A stretch of 64,000 nt of DNA from Thiopseudomonas denitrificans (GCF_002866065.1 NZ_LNJZ01000009.1:634813-698812), one strand, 5' to 3'. Positions 46,119 through 55,628 are shown, numbered from the stretch's first letter. Notes: a model not told the origin generated them from the sequence alone. Made by a program: numbers and translations.

Positions 46119-46867
46119 GGACGGCTATCCTTGTCCTGAATCCGCAGCTGTAACCGGTCGTACCAGACACGCGCTTGCTCCGAATCACCCTGATAGGCGT
46201 TCAACAGGCGCAGGTGATCATCCGGCGTCCATACATGGCGGGTACGACGAATCAGCGGCTCGATATCCTTGATCCGGTCGCGCCGCCCCAGCCACAGGCG
46301 ACGGGTTTTCTCCAGATCAATCAGGCACGCCGCAAAACCTTCGTCACGTGACTGCAGAAAAATATGTTTGGGATAAAAGCAACCGTGCATTTGTCCGGCA
46401 TCATGTAGCGTGCGTGCCAGCGTGCCGCAGGCATCCAGAATGGCATGCCGTTCATTATCAGACACATGTTCCCAGCGCTTCAGCCAGCCATCAAGATCCT
46501 GCCAGCCATGCAGGGCATGGGTTACCAGAATTGCACATTGCTCGCCGCTTATGCGTCGCTGTCCGAACCAGGCGGCCTGCAACGCAGGAATACCCAACTT
46601 GCGATACTGCTCGATGGTACGAAACTCACGGGCAAAGGTCGGCTCGCCCAGTGGATGCAACAGGCTACGGGTCAAATGATTGCGCTGGCGTTTAAGATAA
46701 AAACCCTGTCCATCCAGCTCAAGATATGAAACTGAACTCCAACCGCCACGTTCCGTGTTAGGACGGTCAACTGCTTCCAGCTCCAGAGCCCAGAGCGCAT
46801 CAAAATCATTCAGCTGATGACGGGAAAAAAGCTCAACAATATCCGGATCAACAAATTCCTGTGACAT
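46115..46867 (-). CDS. LPS core kinase, WapQ-like
   Basis: 250 residues from the ATG at 46867; a GTG directly before it is possible. RIO/WaaP-type kinase: N-lobe GFYLKRQRNHLTRSLLHPLGEP with the ATP lysine, LVTHALHGWQDLDGWLK hinge region, and the catalytic loop DAGQMHGCFYPKHIFLQS with FAACLIDLEKTR supplying the metal Asp. The usual HRD is changed to MHGCFYPKH, as in WapQ/PA5007-type proteins. It should phosphorylate a core heptose. Its start overlaps the end of the upstream kinase gene region (stop and start within 6 bases). Confidence 0.82.
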   Translation of the reverse strand: MSQEFVDPDIVELFSRHQLNDFDALWALELEAVDRPNTERGGWSSVSYLELDGQGFYLKRQRNHLTRSLLHPLGEPTFAREFRTIEQYRKLGIPALQAAWFGQRRISGEQCAILVTHALHGWQDLDGWLKRWEHVSDNERHAILDACGTLARTLHDAGQMHGCFYPKHIFLQSRDEGFAACLIDLEKTRRLWLGRRDRIKDIEPLIRRTRHVWTPDDHLRLLNAYQGDSEQARVWYDRLQLRIQDKDSRP

Positions 46868-46870
46868 CAC

Positions 46871-47608
46871 TCATTCCCGCCCGGCAAAAAAATGTACGAT
46901 TTTGGCAATACGCTTTTTATCCGCGACCGTTAAACGGTCACGCTGTACATAGTGCAAATAAAAGCGCAAACGCTGGCAGCGCGACAACTGGTACTTGCCC
47001 ACTTTATCCAGGCAGGCAAGGTCCTTGATGATGCGGTATTGCAGGAGCGGCCCCCACCAGAAGCCGCCGGTTGGACAATCGATCAGAAAAGCATGCTCTT
47101 GACCGTCCACCAGAATGTTTCGCCACTTCAAGTCGTTGTGTACAAAGCGGTGCTCGTGCATGACACGGGTGAAGTCGGCAATCCGCCGGGAAACCCGTTT
47201 CACCCAGCCCGCATCTTTCAGCCGTGCATCCTGGCGGTATGCCAGCATGGCAAGATCTTCGGTATCCGGCAGCTCGCGGGTAATCATTGCACCACGACCA
47301 AACCTGCCAAAGCTTTTCCGCTCCATGCCATATGCAACGACCTCTGCCGTGGGTATGCCCCAGTCGGCAAAGTGCTGCAGATTCTGCCATTCGGCCATCA
47401 CCCGCGGGCGTGGCAGCCAGGCTCGCCAGGCCGTTCCGTTGCTGCGGTAGCGCTTGACGTAATACTGGACTCCGCCACGTTCAACCCGGATCAGTTCCGA
47501 CTCCGAATCCCGGGTTATCCGCTCACCTTCAAGCGCAAACACCTTTTCCAGGCTGCCGAAATCCGCAGTCAGCTGCTGATACTCCGCGTTCAAACGCCAG
47601 CCGCTCAT
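46871..47608 (-). CDS. LPS core kinase, WapP-like
   Basis: 245 residues. Kinase-like: N-lobe QYYVKRYRSNGTAWRAWLPRPRVMAEWQNLQHFADWGIPTAEVVAYG, hinge MITRELPDTEDL, catalytic loop HEHRFVHNDLKWRNILVDGQEHAFLIDCP with HND, Asn and the metal Asp all in place, so it should be active. Matches the place of wapP (PA5008) between waaP and wapQ. It shares the A of TAATG with the waaP stop codon, so translation is coupled. Confidence 0.83.
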   Translation of the reverse strand: MSGWRLNAEYQQLTADFGSLEKVFALEGERITRDSESELIRVERGGVQYYVKRYRSNGTAWRAWLPRPRVMAEWQNLQHFADWGIPTAEVVAYGMERKSFGRFGRGAMITRELPDTEDLAMLAYRQDARLKDAGWVKRVSRRIADFTRVMHEHRFVHNDLKWRNILVDGQEHAFLIDCPTGGFWWGPLLQYRIIKDLACLDKVGKYQLSRCQRLRFYLHYVQRDRLTVADKKRIAKIVHFFAGRE

Positions 47609-48414
47609 TACAGGGCATCCCCATAGCGCTGTTTGCGCTCATAGAGTTTTTCCGCTTTTTTCTCCAGCCAGCCGAGCAACCGGGCTTCATCGCGCAGGAT
47701 CTTGCGCAGCGGCTGCTGGAAATAAACCTGTAAAAACCTCAGCTTGTCGTGACGGGTCAGTCCGATATCGAGCGCGGAAAAATACAGCGCTGCCAGATCC
47801 TTGTTGCGCCAGCGCAGTGGAGTCCGTTCCCGTGTCTGGGCACGGTGCAGATCGATCAGGGACAGTTTGAGACTGCCTGTTTCTACCGGCTGGTCGGTGT
47901 GCAGCAGGAAATGGCAAATGTAGAAGTCCCGGTGATTGACCCCGGCCCGATGCATCTTGCCCGCCATGTCGGCAACCCGTTCGAGCAGGAGTTTTTTCAA
48001 CGCGAAGGCTGGCGGTTGCTGCATCCAGCCCATGCAGTAGTCTTCAAGACTGATGGTCGGGGCCAGCTCTTCGGTGATGATGAAAGAGTGTTGCCTTGCC
48101 GGGTTGCGGCCACGCTCGGCAAAGGCCACCGCCGTCATGGTATCCACTCCTGCCTGCTGCAGCCGCTGGATGGCCCGGTATTCATTGCGCGCACCGAGCA
48201 CCGGCAATTTGGCGCTGAGCAGATTCTTGATGATCTCGCCCCAGCCGATGCCACGGTGGATCTTGACAAAATAGCCCCGTCCGGCCACTTCGGTACGAAG
48301 AGTGCGGCGGCCTTCCAGCTCACGGAAAACCTCGCCGTCCAGGGCCTCGACGGCAACAAACACATCCTGCTGCGCCCACAGGCTGGCAAAGGGTTCGGCC
48401 AAAAAAGGGTTCAT
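47608..48414 (-). CDS. waaP: Lipopolysaccharide core heptose(I) kinase
   Basis: 268 residues, exactly the length of P. aeruginosa WaaP, if started at the ATG at 48414 (a TTG lies one codon up). ATP-site lysine in RGYFVKIHRGIGWGEIIKNLLSAKLPVLG near 47-74; catalytic Asp163 in VNHRDFYICHFLL, the same residue number as in the characterised enzyme; LIDLHRAQ is the metal motif. It phosphorylates heptose I of the inner core, a step essential in P. aeruginosa. First gene of the five- or six-gene kinase/carbamoyltransferase operon. The heptosyltransferases waaF, waaC and waaG that usually precede it are not in this window. Confidence 0.93.
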   Translation of the reverse strand: MNPFLAEPFASLWAQQDVFVAVEALDGEVFRELEGRRTLRTEVAGRGYFVKIHRGIGWGEIIKNLLSAKLPVLGARNEYRAIQRLQQAGVDTMTAVAFAERGRNPARQHSFIITEELAPTISLEDYCMGWMQQPPAFALKKLLLERVADMAGKMHRAGVNHRDFYICHFLLHTDQPVETGSLKLSLIDLHRAQTRERTPLRWRNKDLAALYFSALDIGLTRHDKLRFLQVYFQQPLRKILRDEARLLGWLEKKAEKLYERKQRYGDAL

Positions 48415-48552
48415 CAAGTCAACTACCTACTGGCCAGCAATGACCCGGCCATTCATAAAATGCCAAGCATTCTATCATCTAACGGCACTCATGACGTAGC
48501 CACCTGCATGGTCTGCGCGAAGGTGCTTGCTCCTGAAAAGCACATATCTCCG

Positions 48553-48590
48553 CCCGGGGGACAAGACTCTGCCGCGCTTGCACCCCCGGG
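48553..48590. repeat. GC-rich hairpin between the UDG gene and waaP
   Basis: CCCGGGGG pairs with CCCCCGGG (8 bp) and, after a small internal loop, CAAG with CTTG; loop of 11 bases. No T-run on either side. It lies in the 203-base gap downstream of the glycosylase gene, where decayed GGGCTTG-type repeat halves are also visible (around 48518-48540 and 48590-48615). May stop transcription from the glycosylase gene. Confidence 0.5.
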
Positions 48591-48617
48591 TCGCGGGTCA
48601 AGCCCGTTCGCGCGGGG

Positions 48618-49205
48618 TCAGGCTGACGATGCCAGCAACGCTTCGACCCTTCGGCGTAACTCCGGAATCACTTCTTCGGCAAACCAGGGGTTACGCTGGA
48701 ACCAGGCGATATTGCGCGGCGACGGATGCGGTAGTGCCAGCATATGGCCCGGCATATTGCGCCAGTTGCGCACCCGCTCGGTCAGTGTGGCATGACCGTC
48801 CTTCAGGTAATAATTTTGTGCGTACTGGCCGATCAGCAAGGTCAGGCCGATATCCGGCAGCCGCTCCAGCAAACGCGCATGCCATTGCGGCGCACACTCC
48901 TTGCGCGGCGGCAGGTCGCCGCTTTTACCCTTGCCCGGATAGCAAAAACCCATCGGCACAATGGCGAACAGGTGCGGATCGTAAAACTGCTCGCGGCTGA
49001 CCTGCAGCCAGTCACGCAGGCGCTCACCGCTGGGGTCGTTCCATGGGGTTGCCGTCTCGTGAGCCTTCAGACCGGGGGCCTGACCGATGATCAGGATCCG
49101 TGCGCCTTCGCCTGCCTGCAGTACCGGTCGCGGTGGCAATGGCAGGTATTCGGCACAGATGGTACAGGCGTTAATTTCTTCCAGCAGCGGGATCAGTTCG
49201 GACAT
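48618..49205 (-). CDS. Uracil-DNA glycosylase family protein (Fe-S type)
   Basis: 195 residues. Motif A is ILIIGQAPGLKAHETATPWNDPSGERLRDWL (GQAPG where family 4 has GEAPG), motif B LPHPSPRNIAWF. Four cysteines fit the iron-sulfur pattern of family 4/5 enzymes: C-T-I-C near 14-17, then C near 88 and a second C 16 residues on in GFCYPGKGKSGDLPPRKEC. It would remove uracil or related bases from DNA. AAGGAG before the ATG. Exact UDG family is uncertain because of the motif A change. Confidence 0.83.
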   Translation of the reverse strand: MSELIPLLEEINACTICAEYLPLPPRPVLQAGEGARILIIGQAPGLKAHETATPWNDPSGERLRDWLQVSREQFYDPHLFAIVPMGFCYPGKGKSGDLPPRKECAPQWHARLLERLPDIGLTLLIGQYAQNYYLKDGHATLTERVRNWRNMPGHMLALPHPSPRNIAWFQRNPWFAEEVIPELRRRVEALLASSA

Positions 49206-49229
49206 GCGGGTCTCCTTTTTATGCAGATC

Positions 49230-49257
49230 ATGCAGGAGGGCGCTTGCCCCGGCATGG
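49230..49257 (+). repeat. REP-like repeat, GGGCTTGCCCC family
   Basis: Core AGGGCGCTTGCCCCGG after ATGCAGG; plus-strand member of an inverted pair in the gap between the glycosylase and rsmJ genes. Confidence 0.6.
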
Positions 49258-49269
49258 GTGATGCAGTCT

Positions 49270-49295
49270 TTTCAGGGACAAGCCTCTTCGTACAG
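49270..49295 (-). repeat. REP-like repeat, GGGCTTGCCCC family
   Basis: Minus strand: TGTACGAAGAGGCTTGTCCC.. , inverted partner of 49230-49257, 30 bases downstream of the rsmJ stop codon. Confidence 0.6.
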
Positions 49296-49324
49296 ATACC
49301 CTCCTCATGCAGCAAGTGAAGCGG

Positions 49325-50101
49325 TCATGGTCTGCCGGAAAGTTCCTTGAGGCTCTTGAGCGGATAAATGTCAAAACGGCTCGACTTGCCCTGCAGCACA
49401 TGACCGGGAGTCGGGCCTTCCAGTGCGGGAGCAATGCGCGGACGCTTGACCACCACCCGGTGACTGGCCAACTGCAGTGCCGCGTCCAGCAATAACGGCG
49501 CATCCTCGTCCCCGCCTACCAGCGGCTGAAAAAGGCGCATTTCCTTTTTCACCTCGGCACTCTTGCTGCGCTGGGGAAACATCGGATCAAGATAAATCAC
49601 CTGCGGCTGCTCACCCTGCCAGTTTTGCATCAGCTCGATAGCGTTGCCCTGATGCAGCTGCATATTGCTGATGATGGCGGCGGTATCGGCATCCTGCAAT
49701 GCCCGTTGCAAGCCGTCCTGCAGCAATGCAGCCACCACTGGGTGCCGTTCCAGCATATCGACCCGGCAACCGAGGCAGGCCAGTACAAAGGCATCGCGGC
49801 CCAGCCCGGCGGTAGCATCAAGAATACGGGGCCTGATTGCCCCCTGAATACCAACGGCTTTGGCGATCATCTGCCCGCTGCCGCCGCCAAACTGGCGACG
49901 ATGAGCCAGTGCTCCGCCGACAAAGTCGACACGTACCGGGCCGGTTTTGCTGTCAAGCTCCTGTAGCTGCAGCCCGTCTGGGGTCAGTTGCAGTTCAAAC
50001 AGCGGGTTATCGGCATCCGGCAGTTGCAACGCTAACGCAGCTGACAGCTCAGCCGCCTGTGCATTCAGAGCCGGATCAAGTGCGGTAACTCTTACGCTCA
50101 T
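49325..50101 (-). CDS. rsmJ: 16S rRNA (guanine1516-N2)-methyltransferase
   Basis: 258 residues, SAM-dependent Rossmann methyltransferase. Features: [25 protein letters not shown] at about 60-85 (family marker), motif [16 protein letters not shown], the acidic end of strand 2 in [17 protein letters not shown], and [11 protein letters not shown] as the DPMF-type catalytic motif. It methylates G1516 of 16S rRNA. The ATG shares one base with the stop of the small upstream gene (TGATG), so the two are coupled. Confidence 0.94.
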   Translation of the reverse strand: MSVRVTALDPALNAQAAELSAALALQLPDADNPLFELQLTPDGLQLQELDSKTGPVRVDFVGGALAHRRQFGGGSGQMIAKAVGIQGAIRPRILDATAGLGRDAFVLACLGCRVDMLERHPVVAALLQDGLQRALQDADTAAIISNMQLHQGNAIELMQNWQGEQPQVIYLDPMFPQRSKSAEVKKEMRLFQPLVGGDEDAPLLLDAALQLASHRVVVKRPRIAPALEGPTPGHVLQGKSSRFDIYPLKSLKELSGRP

Positions 50102-50436
50102 CAGGCGTACAGATCCAGACCAAGAACCTGGCTGGCATCGGGGGAGTCATCAACCAGCCCTGCAGTGGATGCATAACTGGCCAGTGCCTGCTGATTCTGC
50201 CAGGGCAGTTGCTCGCGGGGAAAAGCCGGCTGGCGGCCCTGATAGCGCTGATATTCTTCCTGCTCCTGCAGCTGCGCGACCGCCTGCAGGGTTTGCGGGC
50301 GGACGCTCTGCGACAGCGCATCAGGCGTACGGTTGCGGCTTTCATCTTGACGCACCAGCGCATCAGCCGTCGCCACGGCATCCGGCCGGGTGGTACGGCT
50401 GGGCACATAAGCGGGAGAAAAACCGTCAATACGCAT
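50101..50436 (-). CDS. Small conserved protein of unknown function upstream of rsmJ
   Basis: 111 residues, no signal peptide, no membrane segment, no cysteine. Rich in Gln, Ala, Ser and Arg, probably largely disordered except for a short helix around 45-65 ([18 protein letters not shown]). The C-terminal LGLDLYA is the kind of end seen in a conserved Pseudomonas protein family at this place (next to rsmJ). GAGG before the ATG and 1-base overlap with rsmJ support a real gene. Function unknown. Confidence 0.72.
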   Translation of the reverse strand: MRIDGFSPAYVPSRTTRPDAVATADALVRQDESRNRTPDALSQSVRPQTLQAVAQLQEQEEYQRYQGRQPAFPREQLPWQNQQALASYASTAGLVDDSPDASQVLGLDLYA

Positions 50437-50512
50437 GGATAAACCTCAAGCAGATGCCATTACTTTAGTGTGAAAGCATGGCCGTTCGCAACAGCAGGGC
50501 TGGTATAAGAAA

Positions 50513-50536
50513 TGTAGGTACGAATTTATTCGTACA
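50513..50536 (+). repeat. REP-like repeat, GTACGAAT stem variant
   Basis: TGTAGGTACGAATTTATTCG.. , first palindrome before the tandem array, with the same compensated stem variant as 13236-13259. Confidence 0.8.
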
Positions 50537-50565
50537 AAGTGCCCCGACAAAGCAGCAAAAGCATG

Positions 50566-50968
50566 TGTGCGAATAAATTCGCACCTACAGTATGAAACCA
50601 GGGACCGCTGTCGGGGCGGACCCGGTAACGGCCCATTGTAGGTCCGGATTTATCCGGACAAAGCGCGGCAGCGCCAGGCGGCCGGGTACATTGTGCGAAT
50701 AAATTCGCACCTACAGTATGAAACCAGGGACCGCAGTCGGGGCGGACCCGGTAACGACCCATTGTAGGTCCGGATTTATCCGGACAAAGCGCGGCAGCGC
50801 CAGGCGGCCGGGTACATTGTGCGAATAAATTCGCACCTACAGTATGAAACCAGGGACCGCAGTCGGGGCGGACCCGGTAACGACCCATTGTAGGTCCGGA
50901 TTTATCCGGACAAAGCGCGGCAGCGCCAGGCAGCCGGGTACATTGTGCGAATAAATTCGCACCTACAG
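50566..50968. repeat. 126-bp tandem repeat array of paired REP palindromes
   Basis: Two complete, nearly identical units (50637-50762, 50763-50888), a partial one (50889-50968) and a matching 3' half (50566-50636). Each unit holds a plus-strand palindrome GTCCGGAT-TT-ATCCGGAC with a GTAG head, a 35-base GC-rich spacer, a minus-strand palindrome GTGCGAAT-AA-ATTCGCAC with its head, and a 45-base spacer. The GTCCGGAT stem is a compensated version of GTGCGAAT. Point differences between units are few, so amplification is recent. Confidence 0.9.
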
Positions 50969-50980
50969 TGGTAGTACCTG

Positions 50981-51661
50981 CTAAAGCGGGTTTTTCGGAG
51001 TGGCGACCTGGTCGCGCAGGTAAACCGGCAATGCTTCATCGGCTGGCACATGACGCCCTTGCTGCCAGTCATGCAGCGCCAGTTGCAGGATGTCTTCGGC
51101 ATGTGGCAGGGATTCTGTAGCCTGCCCGCTAACTGCAACCTGCATGCGCCCGGCATAAGCTTGCCAGCCGGTACCGGCAGCCAGCCAAGTGCCCGATGCC
51201 GCTCGTGGCAATGCAGCCTGCTCCGGTGCGCACACCTGCTCGACGCCTTGCAGCTGCATGTGGCCATCCACCCATGCATAGCAGCCCCAGTAGACTTCAT
51301 CCATGCGTGCATCAATGGCTACGGCAACTTGTTTTGCACCGTCCAAGCGATATGCCCGCTGAGCAATGGCCGCCAGTGATGACACCGGCAAGACCGGTTT
51401 GTCGAGGGCAAAGGCCAGCCCTTGCACCACGCCAACCGCAATGCGCAGGCCGGTAAAGGCACCCGGGCCCTGCCCGAAAGCGATGGCGTCCACATCAGCC
51501 AGCACAACACCGGCCTCGTCCAGCACTTGCTGCACCATCGGCAAGACCTGTTGGGCATGCAGGCGGGGAATGACCGCATAACGACTGATCACCCGGCCGT
51601 CATGCAACAGGGCAACGGAGCAGGCTTCGGTAGCGGTATCTATGGCGAGCAGTGTGGTCAT
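50981..51661 (-). CDS. tsaB: tRNA t6A biosynthesis protein TsaB
   Basis: 226 residues, ASKHA-fold pseudo-enzyme that scaffolds TsaD and TsaE in threonylcarbamoyladenosine synthesis. Seen: LLAIDTATEACSVALLHDG at the N-terminus, LHAQQVLPMVQQVLDEAG, and IAFGQGPGAFTGLRIAVGVVQGLAFALDKPVLPVSSLAAIA, the TsaB signature. No Shine-Dalgarno sequence is visible before the ATG, and an inverted REP pair begins only 15 bases upstream. It ends 13 bases from the 126-bp array. Confidence 0.93.
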   Translation of the reverse strand: MTTLLAIDTATEACSVALLHDGRVISRYAVIPRLHAQQVLPMVQQVLDEAGVVLADVDAIAFGQGPGAFTGLRIAVGVVQGLAFALDKPVLPVSSLAAIAQRAYRLDGAKQVAVAIDARMDEVYWGCYAWVDGHMQLQGVEQVCAPEQAALPRAASGTWLAAGTGWQAYAGRMQVAVSGQATESLPHAEDILQLALHDWQQGRHVPADEALPVYLRDQVATPKNPL

Positions 51662-51675
51662 AAGAGGGAGGAATC

Positions 51676-51699
51676 TGTAGGTGCGAATTCATTCGCACA
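51676..51699 (+). repeat. REP-like repeat, GCGAAT family
   Basis: Plus-strand copy, 8-bp stem, TC loop, 15 bases upstream of the tsaB start codon. Confidence 0.85.
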
Positions 51700-51710
51700 T
51701 GAGACATGCA

Positions 51711-51733
51711 GTGCGAATGAATTCGCACCTACA
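51711..51733 (-). repeat. REP-like repeat, GCGAAT family
   Basis: Minus-strand partner of 51676-51699; 11 bases separate the two. Together they fill half of the 112-base adk-tsaB gap. Confidence 0.85.
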
Positions 51734-51773
51734 CCCCGGCTGGCAATTGCAGCCAGGGGTTAGCACAGGCAGA

Positions 51774-52454
<681 letters not shown>

Positions 52455-52474
52455 TTAATTGTAATTTGAATGCC

Positions 52475-52495
52475 GTGCCCTTGGGAAAAGGGCAC
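52475..52495. terminator. Possible weak terminator hairpin between ppc and adk
   Basis: GTGCCCTT pairs with AAGGGCAC (8 bp) around GGGAA. It is downstream of ppc and upstream of adk on the minus strand. No T-run follows, so termination is uncertain. Confidence 0.4.
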
Positions 52496-52571
52496 GCTTG
52501 ATGGCGGCGCTGGGCAGCCAAACGACACAATGTACACACTAGCCTTTAGTCGCACAAGGTTTTGTTTGTCT

Positions 52572-55208
52572 TTAGCCCGTGTTGCGCAGCCCCGCAGCGA
52601 TACCGGCAACGGTGACCAGCATGGCTTTCTCGATGGCCGGACACGGCTTCTCCTGGTTGCGCGAACGGGCCAGCAATTCCACCTGCAACAGGTGCAACGG
52701 GTCCAGATAGGTATCCCGCACATTGATGGATGCCCGCACAATCGGATGCCGTTCAAACAGCTGTTCTTGCCCGGTCAGGCGCAGCACCTGTTCAATGGCC
52801 TGCTTCAGCCGCTGGAACAGCTGCTCGCCCAGAGGGCGCAGTTCCGGCTCGACCAGCCGCTCGTCATACAGGCGGGCAATACCCGAGTCGGCCTTGAGCA
52901 GCACCATTTCCAGCATGTCGATACGGGCCCGGAAGAACGGCCACTGGTCACGCATCTCGTCCAGCACCGGCTCCTCGCCACGGGCAAATGCCTGCTCCAG
53001 GGCGCTTTCCCAGCCCAGCCAGGCCGGCAGCATCAGGCGGGTCTGGGTCCAGGCAAAAATCCAGGGGATGGCACGCAAGCTCTCGATGCCACCACTGCGC
53101 CGCCTTGCCGGCCGGCTGCCCAGCGGCAAGCGGCCCAGCTCTTGCTCGGGCGTGGCCTGGCGGAAATAATCGACGAACTGCGGCTCTTCGCGCACCACCT
53201 TGCGGTAGCCGGCCAGACCATCGGCCGCCATACGGTCCATGATTGCCCGCCATTCATCCTTGGGGGCAACCGGCGGCAAGTGCGTGGCTTCCAGCACGGC
53301 GGCCAGGTACAGATTGAGGTTTTGCGCCGCCACTTCCGGCAAGCCGTACTTGAAGCGGATCACCTCGCCCTGTTCGGTCGTGCGGAAACGCCCTGCTACC
53401 GAGCCCGGCGGCTGTGACAGGATCGCCTCATGGGCAGGACCGCCGCCACGGCCCACGGTGCCACCACGGCCATGGAACAGCAACAGCTCAACACCGGCCT
53501 GCTGGCACACCTGCACCAGCTCTTCCTGTGCCCGGTACTGGGCCCAGGCCGCAGCGGTGGTGCCGGCATCCTTGGCGGAATCGGAATAGCCGATCATGAC
53601 CTCCTGCGGGCCGGCCAGCCGGGTGCGATAGTCATCCAGGCTGAGCAGCTGCTTGATCGCCGCCGCCGCGTGATCAAGGTCATCCAGGGTTTCAAACAGT
53701 GGTGCAACGCGCATCGCCCGGCGCACGCCGGCCTCTTTCAGCAGCAATTGCACCGCCAGTACATCCGAAGGCGCACCGGCCATGGAAATGACATAGGTCC
53801 CCAGTGACTCTGTCGGTGCCCGGGCAATCACGCCACAGGTGTCGAGCACCTCACGGGTATCCTCGCTGGCCTGAAAATCCTTGCTCAGCAGCGGACGTTT
53901 GCTGCTCAGTTCTTTCAACAGGAATTGCTGGCGCTCTTCCTCGCTCCAGTCCTGATAGCTGCCCAGCCCCAGCCATTCGGTAATCTCGTTGAGCGCTGCG
54001 GTATGCCGTGAGGAATCCTGGCGAATGTCCAGGCGCACCAGCGACAGGCCGAAGGTGGCGGCACGGCGGATGGTATCCAGTAGATCACCATCGGCAATCA
54101 GGCCCATGCCGCACTCGTGCAGCGAGCGGTAGCACATCAGCAGCGGGTCCATCAGTTCGGCCCGGTTGTGGATGATGTCCTGCGGCAACGGCAGGTCATG
54201 CGCAATGGCGTTTTGCAACTCGGTGCGGGTGTGACGCAGACGGGCACGCAGGCGCTTGAGAATGACGCGGTAGGGTTCGTCGGTTTCCTCACCGATCACC
54301 GCCATCAATTCGGGAGTGGCACGCTGCATCGAGAGCTCGTGCGTCAGCTGCGAAACATCGCGCAGGTACAGGTCGGCCGCCAACCAGCGGGCAATGCGCA
54401 ACACATGGCGGGTCACCTTTGCGGTCACGTTGGGGTTGCCATCGCGGTCGCCGCCCATCCAGCTGGCAAAACGGATCGGCGCGGCACTCAGGGGCAGCGG
54501 ATCAGCACCGGCCTCACGCAGCACGCTGTCAACATGGCGCAACACATTGGGAATGGCCTGCCACAGCGAACGCTCGATCACGGCAAAGCCCCAGCGGGCT
54601 TCATCTTGCGGGGTTGGCTGGCTGCTGCGGATTTCACTGGTATGCCAGACCTCGGCAACCAGGCTGCGCAGTTTCTGGACAAGCTTCTCCCGCTCTGCGG
54701 CCGGCAGCTCCTTGTGGTCCAGCTCGGCAAGCTGCTGGGCGATGAAGTCATACTTCATGATCAGCGTGCGCCGCGACACTTCGGTTGGGTGTGCAGTCAG
54801 CACCAGCTCGATGTCAAGACCGGACACGGCCTTGCTCAAATCCTTTGGACAGTGGGCAGAGGCTTTCAGACGCTCCAGCACCTGCGCCAGCATCTGGTCT
54901 TCAAAAGGCGGCTCTTCATCGTCACCACGACGACGCATCAGGTGGTATTGATCGGCGATATTGGCCAGATTGAGAAACTGGCTGAAACCACGTGCTACCG
55001 GCAACAATTCGTCCTCGGCCAGCCCGGCCAGGGTTTCTTCGAGTTGCTTGCGGCCATCCTGTGAGCCGCGCCGTGCTGACTTGGCGCCAGTACGGATCAG
55101 CTCGACCTTCTCCAGAAACTCGGCACCGCGCTGGGCTTTCATGGTCTGCCCGAGCAGATCGCCGAACATGTAGACGTTGTCGTGTACCCGCTGGCTGATG
55201 CGAGCCAT
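52572..55208 (-). CDS. ppc: Phosphoenolpyruvate carboxylase
   Basis: 878 residues. Makes oxaloacetate from PEP and bicarbonate to refill the TCA cycle. Both family signatures are intact: [18 protein letters not shown] with the first catalytic His at about 138-155, and [20 protein letters not shown] near 544 with [18 protein letters not shown] shortly after; [12 protein letters not shown] lies between. The C-terminus ends in the expected NTG. The start at 55208 is fixed by AGGAGG six bases before the ATG; the frame opens 12 codons further up without a ribosome site. Confidence 0.97.
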   Translation of the reverse strand: MARISQRVHDNVYMFGDLLGQTMKAQRGAEFLEKVELIRTGAKSARRGSQDGRKQLEETLAGLAEDELLPVARGFSQFLNLANIADQYHLMRRRGDDEEPPFEDQMLAQVLERLKASAHCPKDLSKAVSGLDIELVLTAHPTEVSRRTLIMKYDFIAQQLAELDHKELPAAEREKLVQKLRSLVAEVWHTSEIRSSQPTPQDEARWGFAVIERSLWQAIPNVLRHVDSVLREAGADPLPLSAAPIRFASWMGGDRDGNPNVTAKVTRHVLRIARWLAADLYLRDVSQLTHELSMQRATPELMAVIGEETDEPYRVILKRLRARLRHTRTELQNAIAHDLPLPQDIIHNRAELMDPLLMCYRSLHECGMGLIADGDLLDTIRRAATFGLSLVRLDIRQDSSRHTAALNEITEWLGLGSYQDWSEEERQQFLLKELSSKRPLLSKDFQASEDTREVLDTCGVIARAPTESLGTYVISMAGAPSDVLAVQLLLKEAGVRRAMRVAPLFETLDDLDHAAAAIKQLLSLDDYRTRLAGPQEVMIGYSDSAKDAGTTAAAWAQYRAQEELVQVCQQAGVELLLFHGRGGTVGRGGGPAHEAILSQPPGSVAGRFRTTEQGEVIRFKYGLPEVAAQNLNLYLAAVLEATHLPPVAPKDEWRAIMDRMAADGLAGYRKVVREEPQFVDYFRQATPEQELGRLPLGSRPARRRSGGIESLRAIPWIFAWTQTRLMLPAWLGWESALEQAFARGEEPVLDEMRDQWPFFRARIDMLEMVLLKADSGIARLYDERLVEPELRPLGEQLFQRLKQAIEQVLRLTGQEQLFERHPIVRASINVRDTYLDPLHLLQVELLARSRNQEKPCPAIEKAMLVTVAGIAAGLRNTG

Positions 55209-55312
55209 GTGACCTCCTGTTGTTGCGCTGATGAAGGGAAACAAAGGTCACAGCATAAACTACCGGCGGGATTGAGGCTATGTGTACTCTGGTACTGGCC
55301 GGAAAACAGAAG

Positions 55313-55624
55313 TTACTGGCAGCGCACTGCCCGCTTCTTGTCATCCACCAGCACGCCGGTCAGGCCTTTCTGCTTGTCGTCAAACAGCACCACAATGCCG
55401 TCGATGCACTGGGCATGCTGCTCAGCGGGCTTGAGCGAGGCGCGATAGTCCTCGCCCGGCACGGTCTTCAGCATGGTGTACTCGGCCAGCAGCAGGGCGT
55501 CTTCCGGCTTGGCGAAATGCACATAACCGTAGTACGAAAGTGAAAACACCGTGACGCACACGGTCGCCACAGCAGTGGCGATCAGGTGCAGTTCGGTGAA
55601 TTTTTTACCGGTGTTGTCAGTCAT
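55313..55624 (-). CDS. Small single-pass membrane protein, unknown function
   Basis: 103 residues. One transmembrane helix at about 13-35 (LIATAVATVCVTVFSLSYYGYVHF) after a short polar N-terminus; the C-terminal 65 residues carry two cysteines (HAQCIDGI and the penultimate Cys) and a PEDALLLAEYTMLKTVPGEDYRASLKPAEQ stretch. It begins 4 bases after the lysS stop, so it is cotranscribed with lysS. A gene of this size lies between ppc and lysS in pseudomonads (PA3688-like). No known function. Confidence 0.72.
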   Translation of the reverse strand: MTDNTGKKFTELHLIATAVATVCVTVFSLSYYGYVHFAKPEDALLLAEYTMLKTVPGEDYRASLKPAEQHAQCIDGIVVLFDDKQKGLTGVLVDDKKRAVRCQ

Positions 55625-55628
55625 TCAA

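Larger units (their letters stand above)
50437..50980. other. Repeat-filled gap between the rsmJ unit and tsaB
   Basis: 544 bases, almost wholly occupied by GCGAAT- and CCGGAT-type palindromes and the 126-bp tandem array described separately. An apparent 120-codon frame on the minus strand is an artefact of the 42-codon period. Confidence 0.85.

Noticed and set aside
50526-50888. 120-codon minus-strand frame with perfect 42-residue repeats
   Set aside because: The period is that of the 126-bp DNA repeat, which consists of palindromes; the frame stays open only because 126 is divisible by 3. No ribosome site.
50513-50968. Possible CRISPR array
   Set aside because: Units are 126 bp and near identical throughout, with no unique spacers, and no cas genes are nearby. 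The structure is paired REP palindromes.
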